Virus record (IMG/VR): IMGVR_UViG_3300025137_000023
Coordinates: 19,291-83,290 of that record
Direction: 5' to 3' (one strand)
DNA length: 64,000 nucleotides
Origin: a virus
Below the pieces are notes generated by a model that saw only the letters and a program-made list of their open reading frames with translations, had not been told where the DNA came from and did not search any database. Positions 58,021 to 64,000 of the stretch are shown here, one piece after another; position 1 is the first letter of the stretch; each line of letters opens with the position of its first letter. The position numbers and the translations under genes were made by a program.

Positions 58021-58140
58021 GTGTTGGAGAGTAGATTCATTTCCGTTACTACGTTAAACTAAACCAATAGTTTTTTTTCAAAATCCGACCAAAAATTTAG
58101 TAATCGAAATTACTAGGGAAAGGTTTCCACCCCTCCAACA
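58021..58140 (-). ncRNA. Candidate structured RNA or 5' leader
   Basis: Minus strand starts TGTTGGAG and ends CTCCAACA, a closing stem around 104 bases. Inside are AGTAAT-TTCG-ATTACT (58099-58114), AACTA/TAGTT and possible AAACC/GGTTT pairing. A late-type element (58146-58153) sits 6 bases before it. It could be a small RNA or the leader of the DUF3307 gene. A 14-codon frame (MLEGWKPFPSNFDY) is the alternative reading. No known RNA class recognised. Confidence 0.5.
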
Positions 58141-58145
58141 TATAG

Positions 58146-58153
58146 TTATTTAT
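58146..58153 (-). promoter_or_regulatory. T4-late-type promoter before structured region
   Basis: ATAAATAA on the minus strand within the last codons of the 58146-58553 gene. Confidence 0.55.
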
Positions 58154-58553
58154 CAGTTCTATGAAATATACCTTGCTCTAAAACAAAAATTTCAAATCCC
58201 CACCCTGCTATATGTTGCCTGCCGCCACCTATTATTTTACCGCCTGCTTCTTTTTCATCGCTTAATGTACTGCTATAATGCCATACGTTATCGTGTTCAA
58301 TCATAGCAAATTGCATACCTTCTACCATATCAGCATTCATTATAGATAAGGTCTTATCACCCTTATTCCAATATAAGCCAAAATACCCACGATCGTCGTC
58401 ATTGCTAGGCTTGGTCCTGTAAAATATGTCAACAGGCACGTCAGGCTCATTGAGCTCAGTAGTGCATACATATCGTACTTGTCCATCTTGTCCAGTTCCA
58501 TAGGACTTCTCCACTTTTTCAGATTCAGTAATAGGTTCGTGCTCTATATTCAT
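58146..58553 (-). CDS. Hypothetical protein, 135 aa
   Basis: Beta-rich, Gly-containing, ending EIFVLEQGIFHRTDK. No family. Coupled by ATGA-type overlap to the small membrane gene upstream. Confidence 0.65.
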   Translation of the reverse strand: MNIEHEPITESEKVEKSYGTGQDGQVRYVCTTELNEPDVPVDIFYRTKPSNDDDRGYFGLYWNKGDKTLSIMNADMVEGMQFAMIEHDNVWHYSSTLSDEKEAGGKIIGGGRQHIAGWGFEIFVLEQGIFHRTDK

Positions 58554-58735
58554 TTCTTATTGATGTTATCAACTGCTTTTTGTATATCAACACCGTTTAT
58601 ATTAATAATTTTTGCTTTTTCTAAAGTATCTAACGTTGCATTAACACCTTCAGCAACTCCAGATTTGTAGTTATAATAAGAGCAGGCTATTGTAAATAAT
58701 ATCAATACTCCTAAATGCCATAGTTGGTATTCCAT
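58550..58735 (-). CDS. Small membrane protein, 61 aa
   Basis: MEYQLWHLGVLILFTIACSY, one N-terminal membrane helix, then a soluble helical part. Unknown; in the UvsE unit. Confidence 0.6.
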   Translation of the reverse strand: MEYQLWHLGVLILFTIACSYYNYKSGVAEGVNATLDTLEKAKIININGVDIQKAVDNINKK

Positions 58736-58748
58736 TATTACTCCTTGT

Positions 58749-59774
58749 TTAGTTAAAACTTTTAAAGAACTTAATACTTGCTAAATTCTTTGCCTTACTC
58801 TCCACCATTATATCGGCGAATTTATTGAATGTGGATGCCCATGTATTTACCGCATTATTCCACATAAAATCACTATGCCCTCTTAACTTACCTTTTTTAA
58901 AACCTTGCTCTAATAGTATTTCTTTGTCTGGTAAAGTGTTAATATCGTGTTCAGGTATGTAATCTTCTCTGCTAACACTATAATGAATTGTAGGTCTTAC
59001 TCCACGCCAACTATCTACTATGCGTTTAAATCTATCGTCGGTGGGGTGTATGTATTCACCTTCTTTAACCCAGTGATGGTGTATGTCAAGTACGAGTGCG
59101 AGATGCTTTTCAAGTTTGACACTTTCGTCGATGCCCCACGAGTTTTCATCATTTTCAATCGTAATAACATTTCTCGCCTCTTGAGATAATCTTGGGAGGA
59201 CATCGATGATACCGGCTGAACCTTGCCTACCGGAGATATGTACGTTGCACTTAAAGTCCTGGAATTGTTTGCCGTAGCCCATCCATCTGATAACGTCAAC
59301 ATGATATTCAAACTCCTCTATACTTCTATTTACCACCTCTGGTCTATCACTTGCTAGTACAGTAAATTGTCCTGGGTGCATACTTAAACGTACATCTGCC
59401 TCTCTGGCAATGTCGCCTACTTTAATTAAATTTTCTTCTAAATACTTTTGTACATCTGCCTTTTGCCAAAAGTAACTCCAAGTTGGTTCTGTGTATGCCG
59501 GTAATAAGTCACTACCTAGTCTAATCATTCGTAACTCAGGCTGTAGTCCTGCTACATAACTAATAATATTTTTATAGGATTCTATGTTATGGACCATAAT
59601 GTCCCATAAACGTTCTTCAGCAACTTCTCGTGTTTGTCTGTTAAGCCACGTAATAGTTGTCGACCTTGTGTTATAAGGACGTTGCAACTCTTCTAATATT
59701 TTTTTGCTTTGAGATTGGTCTTCTACCATATACTTACAGGCAAAACCAATACGATTTATATTTTGACTAAACAT
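58749..59774 (-). CDS. uvsE: UV-damage endonuclease (UvsE/UVDE)
   Basis: 341 residues. RIGFACKYM opens the TIM barrel. MHPGQFTVLAS, NVHISGRQGS, TIENDENSWG and LVLDIHHHW are UvsE metal-site motifs. It nicks DNA 5' to UV lesions. Sigma70-type promoter upstream. Confidence 0.92.
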   Translation of the reverse strand: MFSQNINRIGFACKYMVEDQSQSKKILEELQRPYNTRSTTITWLNRQTREVAEERLWDIMVHNIESYKNIISYVAGLQPELRMIRLGSDLLPAYTEPTWSYFWQKADVQKYLEENLIKVGDIAREADVRLSMHPGQFTVLASDRPEVVNRSIEEFEYHVDVIRWMGYGKQFQDFKCNVHISGRQGSAGIIDVLPRLSQEARNVITIENDENSWGIDESVKLEKHLALVLDIHHHWVKEGEYIHPTDDRFKRIVDSWRGVRPTIHYSVSREDYIPEHDINTLPDKEILLEQGFKKGKLRGHSDFMWNNAVNTWASTFNKFADIMVESKAKNLASIKFFKSFN

Positions 59775-59780
59775 AATACT

Positions 59781-59809
59781 ATGTTAGCACGAAATAATCA
59801 GGAAGTCAA
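59781..59809 (-). promoter_or_regulatory. Sigma70-type promoter of uvsE
   Basis: TTGACT (59804-59809), 17 bases, TAACAT (59781-59786), inside the end of the upstream gene. Confidence 0.6.
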
Positions 59810-60427
59810 TAGTTGATTTTCAAAATTTTCGTATGAATCTTCGTATGCGTTATCGTGCGTAAAGAACGTTTCAGGTGTCCATTCATTTATAAAAATAAAC
59901 TTAACGTCTTTAAAGTGTTGAATTATATGTCCAACTTGTTGTACGTCAAATCCCATATCACGTTGTTTATTTTTTGTTTTGGGATAATTTGATGTGTCTG
60001 CGTATATATTATTTACATAACCAAAAGGATTTCCAAAATTTCTTTCTCCTTTACCAGTAAAGTCATAACCAATTATAGTAACTATGTCGTTTTCCATAGC
60101 CGCCAATAGTATTGCCCAAGATCCACTAGACCAATTCTCAGGTTTATCTTTATCGTGACCTATGTTGTAAGGAATTTTTGGTAATAGTTCTATATAAGGA
60201 TCTTTAAGAATATTAATTAATTCTACTGTTGAAAAAACAAGAGACTTTTTATGATAATTGTATTCTATTGCTTCTTGTAAATGTGCAAGTTTACTACATA
60301 CTAAATTTTGTACTGTGAAATCTCTGTGCAATCCGTTACAACCGTATGTTAAACCCTTGCCAAAAAGTTTTCTTAAATCAAAACTTTTTCTACTTTCACC
60401 GTTGCCAATAGCAAAACCAATTGACAT
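59798..60427 (-). CDS. Hypothetical protein with GNGESRKxFDL motif
   Basis: 209 residues. GFAIGNGESRKSFDLRKLFG with YGCNGLHRDF resembles the nucleotide-binding start of DUF115/sialyl-type glycosyltransferases seen in marine phages. No catalytic proof. Overlaps the fibre gene by one base. Confidence 0.6.
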   Translation of the reverse strand: MSIGFAIGNGESRKSFDLRKLFGKGLTYGCNGLHRDFTVQNLVCSKLAHLQEAIEYNYHKKSLVFSTVELINILKDPYIELLPKIPYNIGHDKDKPENWSSGSWAILLAAMENDIVTIIGYDFTGKGERNFGNPFGYVNNIYADTSNYPKTKNKQRDMGFDVQQVGHIIQHFKDVKFIFINEWTPETFFTHDNAYEDSYENFENQLLTS

Positions 60428-61344
60428 TATTCGGCGACTCCAAATTTAGCCCAAACAGTTTCACCTAAACAAACCCAACCAACCGGTTGTCCAACTTTTG
60501 GATCAGAGTTCCATGCTAGGTCTCCTTTTTCTCCATGAAAGCCAGGTGTTTCTTTTACTGTAGTAAATCTTGTTTTGTCTAAAATTGGATTGGAGATTGT
60601 TGTATCTCCGGTTTGTGTTAATACAATATTATTTTTTGTTCCTGATCCAATTTCTATATCACTCTTGGATCTGATACCTATGGTATGTTGTTTGCTTTTA
60701 CCTATATTAAGGTTTGTTTCTTCGTCCCATAAGGTTAATGTGCTTTGTGGTTCATCTGTATTAATACCAACTCTTTTTGTATTAGATGAGTATAACGTAT
60801 CACCTAATAGTGTTTCTCCTGCTACAACTAAATCTTGTAAGGTTCCTACTGTTTTTAAATTACTGTTTATTACTGTTTTAGATAAACTATCTCCACCCAT
60901 AAACCGTTTTATTTGATCGTGAAGACCAACAATACTATGAGCATTTATTTCTTGTGCATCAATAGTATTTGTTGTAATTTTTTCTGCATTTATACTTGTG
61001 GTTGTAATATTCTCTCCAACGATGTCCGGAGAGTGCAACGATTGTGTAACATACACACCAGCATCATTTGTATTAAGTTCTGGAGTAGAAACTGTTTGTG
61101 CAGTCAGATTACCAAAATCTCCAGTAATCATACCTGCATTAAGTTTAAAAGTTTCCCAATTGATAGCACTATTGTTAATAGAACCATGAGGAAATTCTAA
61201 GTTATTAATTTTATCTTGTACAGATTGTTTAACAAATTCTGCAACAGATTCGTTTAAGTTTATTTTACTTAAACTATCTTTGATTTGTGTTTCTACAGTT
61301 TCACGTATGAAAGACTGTAATGCGTTTTGTAGTTCTTGTGACAT
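60427..61344 (-). CDS. Fibre-like virion protein
   Basis: 305 residues. N-terminal coil (LQSFIRETVETQIKDSLSKI), then beta repeats (TTSINAEKITTNTIDAQEIN), and KRVGINTDEPQSTLTLWDEE, a common fibre body motif. The end GEKGDLAWNSDPKVGQPVGW may be a collar or tip part. Likely a second host-contact fibre. Confidence 0.75.
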   Translation of the reverse strand: MSQELQNALQSFIRETVETQIKDSLSKINLNESVAEFVKQSVQDKINNLEFPHGSINNSAINWETFKLNAGMITGDFGNLTAQTVSTPELNTNDAGVYVTQSLHSPDIVGENITTTSINAEKITTNTIDAQEINAHSIVGLHDQIKRFMGGDSLSKTVINSNLKTVGTLQDLVVAGETLLGDTLYSSNTKRVGINTDEPQSTLTLWDEETNLNIGKSKQHTIGIRSKSDIEIGSGTKNNIVLTQTGDTTISNPILDKTRFTTVKETPGFHGEKGDLAWNSDPKVGQPVGWVCLGETVWAKFGVAE

Positions 61345-61365
61345 TTGTTGCCTCTTTGATTTATA

Positions 61366-62106
61366 TTAAATCTTAGCAACTGCAATATACTCGTAACTTC
61401 TACTGAATAAGTTTTTGTAAAAATGAGATTGAGAGATTTTAAACTCTTTACAACCTAAGTCGTGTACATATTTTGCAAGTTGCTTGAAATATAATGTTCT
61501 TTTATGTTCTGTTACTTGTGATAATAATTCACCATCACTTAACTGATACATTGTTTCTTTGAATTTCTGCTTGTCAGTTCTATCCCAATTTCTATGGCAT
61601 ACGAATACATGACTTGCGTTTCCACTGTTAATTACCATTGGAGGATCAACTAAACGATCCACTGATTTCATATTTTTAAAATCTTTAACAGTTGTGACCA
61701 ATGCTTTACCTGTGTACTCATGTGCTTCAGCAATAATTTCTTTTTGTCTTGCTTCGCTAGAGAACCTTGTAAAGTAACTATCCAATGCTAGTACAATATC
61801 GTATTTCTTTCCTTGTGCTTCTTCTTTAGTAACAACTTCAACTAAATCCTTTAAGTCTTCGTGATTACGGATAAAGTCTGCTTCGTGGTCGTCAATACAT
61901 AATACTGTAAATTTAAATCCTTCGACATCATTACATATGTGCCACAACACTGGGTTAAATCCTAATACTAAAGCAGTTCCAAAATCACCTGCTTGATATT
62001 CCATAACATCTTTAATGATTTGACTTTTTAGTTCTACTAGTTTTAAGAATTTTACTTTGTCTTGCTTATATAGTGTATCAACTGCGTTGTACCAATTCAT
62101 TGTCAT
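61366..62106 (-). CDS. Hypothetical protein with Rossmann/methyltransferase-like pattern
   Basis: 246 residues. GDFGTALVLGFNPVLWHICN and KYDIVLALDSYFTRF resemble the first strand and motif IV of SAM-binding folds, but the Gly-rich loop is imperfect. The pattern recurs in marine phages. Late promoter upstream. Confidence 0.6.
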   Translation of the reverse strand: MTMNWYNAVDTLYKQDKVKFLKLVELKSQIIKDVMEYQAGDFGTALVLGFNPVLWHICNDVEGFKFTVLCIDDHEADFIRNHEDLKDLVEVVTKEEAQGKKYDIVLALDSYFTRFSSEARQKEIIAEAHEYTGKALVTTVKDFKNMKSVDRLVDPPMVINSGNASHVFVCHRNWDRTDKQKFKETMYQLSDGELLSQVTEHKRTLYFKQLAKYVHDLGCKEFKISQSHFYKNLFSRSYEYIAVAKI

Positions 62107-62136
62107 ATTTTAAACCTTTGGTCTTTCTTATACAAT

Positions 62137-62144
62137 GTATTTAG
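62137..62144 (-). promoter_or_regulatory. T4-late-type promoter
   Basis: CTAAATAC on the minus strand, 31 bases before the ATG at 62106. Confidence 0.6.
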
Positions 62145-62176
62145 CCGGATTGCTATACAGTGTTAAGTTCTTGCTA

Positions 62177-62362
62177 TTAATCCTTAGGATACTCGCCTGT
62201 GTCTTTTGCTAATAGCAAACAGTCTGCTTGTATGGTTTGTATAACCATGTCAATAGACTCGCGAGATGCTTTCGGTGTTGCATATTTCATTTCACGCAAC
62301 TTGTCCGATTGAGCTTTAATAGTGTCAATCTTATCACAGAATTCACTTATTTTATGATACAT
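62177..62362 (-). CDS. Small helical protein, 61 aa
   Basis: Helical hairpin pattern, charged, no family. It follows the tRNA-Arg gene by 18 bases and is probably on the same transcript. Confidence 0.6.
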   Translation of the reverse strand: MYHKISEFCDKIDTIKAQSDKLREMKYATPKASRESIDMVIQTIQADCLLLAKDTGEYPKD

Positions 62363-62380
62363 ATTTTCTCCTTTATTAAT

Positions 62381-62457
62381 TGGCGCACCCGACAGGACTC
62401 GAACCTATTACCTCCAGTTCCGCAAACTGGCGCTCTATCCAGATGAGCTACGGGTGC
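62381..62457 (-). tRNA. tRNA-Arg (GCG anticodon)
   Basis: Acceptor GCACCCG/CGGGTGC, anticodon stem CCAGT/ACTGG, loop TTGCGGA giving GCG, T-arm with TTCGAGT, encoded CCA. GCG instead of the usual bacterial ACG is notable. Confidence 0.9.
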
Positions 62458-62468
62458 CTATATACTTA

Positions 62469-62544
62469 TGGTGGAGGATACAGGAATCGAACCTGCGACC
62501 TCCTGAATGCAAATCAGGCGCTCTCCCAACTGAGCTAATCCCCC
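62469..62544 (-). tRNA. tRNA-Ala (TGC)
   Basis: Acceptor GGGGGAT/ATCCTCC, anticodon stem CCTGA/TCAGG, loop TTTGCAT giving TGC, encoded CCA. Twelve bases separate it from tRNA-Arg. Confidence 0.93.
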
Positions 62545-62552
62545 CATTCGTA

Positions 62553-62714
62553 TTACATCAAACTAGTTTGAATAAAGTTTGTAACTTTTTCAACTGCTTC
62601 TGATATATTTTGACCATTTTCTGCTAATTGAGCCTTACCTTGTTCCCAACTGTTCTTTTGGTATTCGATAATGCTTTCCTTTTCAGAAATTAACCAGTTT
62701 TTTATATTTTCCAT
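62553..62714 (-). CDS. Small helical protein, 53 aa
   Basis: MENIKNWLISEKESIIEYQK, then amphipathic helix to the end. Start at the ATG at 62714; own sigma70-type promoter. It leads the tRNA-Ala/tRNA-Arg transcript. Unknown. Confidence 0.6.
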   Translation of the reverse strand: MENIKNWLISEKESIIEYQKNSWEQGKAQLAENGQNISEAVEKVTNFIQTSLM

Positions 62715-62737
62715 AATTATCCTTTGTTAAGTATTAT

Positions 62738-62765
62738 ACTATAGCAAATAATGGGAAAATGTCAA
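62738..62765 (-). promoter_or_regulatory. Sigma70-type promoter of tRNA unit
   Basis: TTGACA (62760-62765), 16 bases, TATAGT (62738-62743), minus strand. Confidence 0.72.
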
Positions 62766-62774
62766 TAGGTAATT

Positions 62775-63737
62775 TTATGCTAATTGCGTCTCAAATTGAA
62801 TCATTTTACGTTGTGTTTCAAATTCAACGTTCCATGGCATTGTCATATGGAATTTTTTATTATCCCAAAGGTTTAATCTACCTGGATCCCCAAATTTAGC
62901 AACTTTTTCTAGTGATAACCCGTAAAATGCTTCTTTATCTAAAGTTGTATTACCAATTAATTCACTTGTTAATTTTGAAAAGTCATCATCAGAGATGTTT
63001 TTACCCGTATAATTTCTAATGTGCTCATCAAATCTGTTAATATCTTCATCTTTTAAGAAAGTTATCCTAACTTTTTTACTTTTAGGGTGGTCAGCCAAAG
63101 TTTCTTCTGTAAAATTCGGCATATAGTAAACACTCCATGGAAACCATTGATCAAATACTGCGGTTCCATAGTCATTATCAGTTTTTAACGTAATCATTCC
63201 TTGAAATGCACAAAAATGGTTGTTAGGTTTTTTAATATGTTTGTTTTCTAACCAATCTTCTGCTTTAGTTGGTACAGGTCTTCCTTTATTTCTATTTTTA
63301 ACGTTATTACCATCACAATGCGTAGGTAAAAATGTGTCTAAGTTATGTAAAGACATTTGTCTAAACTTTAAATTAGTATGACCTAATTTTTTTAAGTTTT
63401 CCATTATAACATTTGGTATAGTTGTTAATGGCTTAAACTTATCTTTCATTTTTTCACATATTTGGTCATAAAATTTATCACCTGGGTTTAAATCTTTTGA
63501 ATGTCCTGTTTCTTTTACAAGGTATCCAATATAAGTTGGCGGAAAATCTGGAACAAAGTCTAGTTCAAAAAGTCTAATGTCTTTTTCAACCATCTCTGAC
63601 ATATGTTTTTCAAATTCATCGTAGACATTGAGTACTTCTAATACTACGTCATTGTCTAAAAAGTTATCTACTTGTTGCGTAGGTACTATTTCTTCTTTAT
63701 ATAATTTTAATTTACTGTTATTTTCAAATTCTGACAT
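62775..63737 (-). CDS. 2OG-Fe(II) oxygenase-like protein, 320 aa
   Basis: LPTHCDGNNVKN gives HxD, and NKKFHMTMPW a possible distal His close to the C-terminus. The spacing is longer than in the other 2OG proteins here because of a helical insert. Weaker candidate than the others. It overlaps the upstream gene by 31 bases. Confidence 0.6.
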   Translation of the reverse strand: MSEFENNSKLKLYKEEIVPTQQVDNFLDNDVVLEVLNVYDEFEKHMSEMVEKDIRLFELDFVPDFPPTYIGYLVKETGHSKDLNPGDKFYDQICEKMKDKFKPLTTIPNVIMENLKKLGHTNLKFRQMSLHNLDTFLPTHCDGNNVKNRNKGRPVPTKAEDWLENKHIKKPNNHFCAFQGMITLKTDNDYGTAVFDQWFPWSVYYMPNFTEETLADHPKSKKVRITFLKDEDINRFDEHIRNYTGKNISDDDFSKLTSELIGNTTLDKEAFYGLSLEKVAKFGDPGRLNLWDNKKFHMTMPWNVEFETQRKMIQFETQLA

Positions 63738-64000
63738 GGTGTGTCCTCATGAGCTTCATCGTCATAGTCTAAGTCTAAGATGAAGGTTACTTTATTTTTT
63801 AGTTTATTAGTAGGATTGTGTATAGTAAGAATCCTTTGATAATAACTATGGTTCTGTTTTGCTACTCTACTAGGATGATTATGTATTGTATAGTTATCGG
63901 ATAGTGTTGCTATCCAGTAAACGAGTATTCCGTACTCGGATAAACCTTTTGTATCAACTTCAAATTCATGTTTTATATACCCATCACTTGTAGTAGGTAT
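63707..64000 (-). CDS. Hypothetical protein, 5' end cut by window edge
   Basis: The last 97 codons are visible, ending at the TAA at 63707. Sequence such as GLSEYGILVYWIATLSDNYT and VTFILDLDYDDEAHEDT; beta rich, no motif recognised. The start lies outside the window. Confidence 0.6.
   Translation of the reverse strand: MPTTSDGYIKHEFEVDTKGLSEYGILVYWIATLSDNYTIHNHPSRVAKQNHSYYQRILTIHNPTNKLKNKVTFILDLDYDDEAHEDTPCQNLKITVN

Noticed and set aside
58021-58140. Hammerhead, glutamine or preQ1 riboswitch
   Set aside because: I looked for their core motifs and did not find them.
58099-58142. 14-codon frame MLEGWKPFPSNFDY
   Set aside because: Not listed as a gene: no ribosome site, and the same bases form the stems of a candidate RNA. 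It remains an open alternative.
1-64000. CRISPR arrays, insertion sequences, integrase or attachment sites
   Set aside because: No regularly spaced repeats, transposase or integrase motifs were seen.

Overview
The window is about one third GC and reads as part of the genome of a large T4-superfamily (myovirus-type) marine phage. Genes are packed tightly and often overlap by 1 to 70 bases. Almost all lie on the minus strand, with short plus-strand islands at 17.3-18.0, 23.9-24.8, 38.7-40.0 and 56.1-56.3 kb. T4-type hallmarks are a gp44-like clamp loader, a gp31/GroES-like cochaperonin, PhoH, an ATP-dependent DNA ligase, large fibre-like proteins, and many T4-late-type promoters (xATAAATAC) just upstream of genes. 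The overall style resembles phages of SAR11-type alphaproteobacteria, and the phage IF-1 ends in the alphaproteobacterial-looking KGRISYR. The host assignment is inference, not proof.

Layout. 1-9.3 kb: virion-associated or unknown proteins, a beta-hydroxylase-like 2OG oxygenase, basic small proteins with capsid-targeting-like leaders, a HAD phosphatase fusion, an NMNAT-like nucleotidyltransferase and a glycosyltransferase. 9.3-13 kb: a clpA-def-dnaJ proteostasis operon. 13-17 kb: small membrane proteins and a lysis cassette (GH108 endolysin, i-spanin, overlapping o-spanin). 17-19 kb: phoH facing a PiT-type phosphate permease. 19-25.5 kb: early small genes, including an entericidin-like lipoprotein, a SprT-like protease, an HNH/ParB-like pair and a phage-encoded outer-membrane barrel. 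25.5-33 kb: clamp loader, cochaperonin, DnaE-like fragment, RpiB, amidinotransferase cluster, MazG and PRPP synthetase. 33-38.6 kb: four fibre or adhesin-like virion proteins. 38.7-43.7 kb: HtrA-like protease, Fe-S assembly proteins, IF-1 and a radical SAM enzyme. 43.8-48.1 kb: tRNAs (Gln, Leu, Trp, Arg) around a 2OG/methyltransferase/PP-loop cluster. 48-56 kb: exported lipoproteins, many small early genes, a Bax-like wall hydrolase and DNA ligase. 56-64 kb: FNR-type reductase, 2OG enzymes, a possible structured RNA, UvsE, a fibre-like protein, and tRNA-Arg and tRNA-Ala.

Two promoter classes can be read directly. Near-consensus sigma70 promoters (TTGACA, 16-18 bases, TATAAT or TATTAT, often with an extended -10 TG) precede replication, metabolism and small-protein genes. 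T4-late-type elements precede structural, lysis and several accessory genes. At one or two late genes the promoter lies inside an inverted repeat that would cover the translation start in read-through RNA, the logic known from T4 lysozyme-type late genes. The accessory content points to three themes: iron/redox chemistry (six candidate 2OG-Fe(II) oxygenases, A-type Fe-S carrier, SufT-like protein, radical SAM, FNR), proteostasis and translation control (ClpA, PDF, DnaJ, cochaperonin, HtrA, SprT, IF-1), and phosphate/ribose/nucleotide supply (PhoH, PiT, RpiB, Prs, MazG, NMNAT-like).
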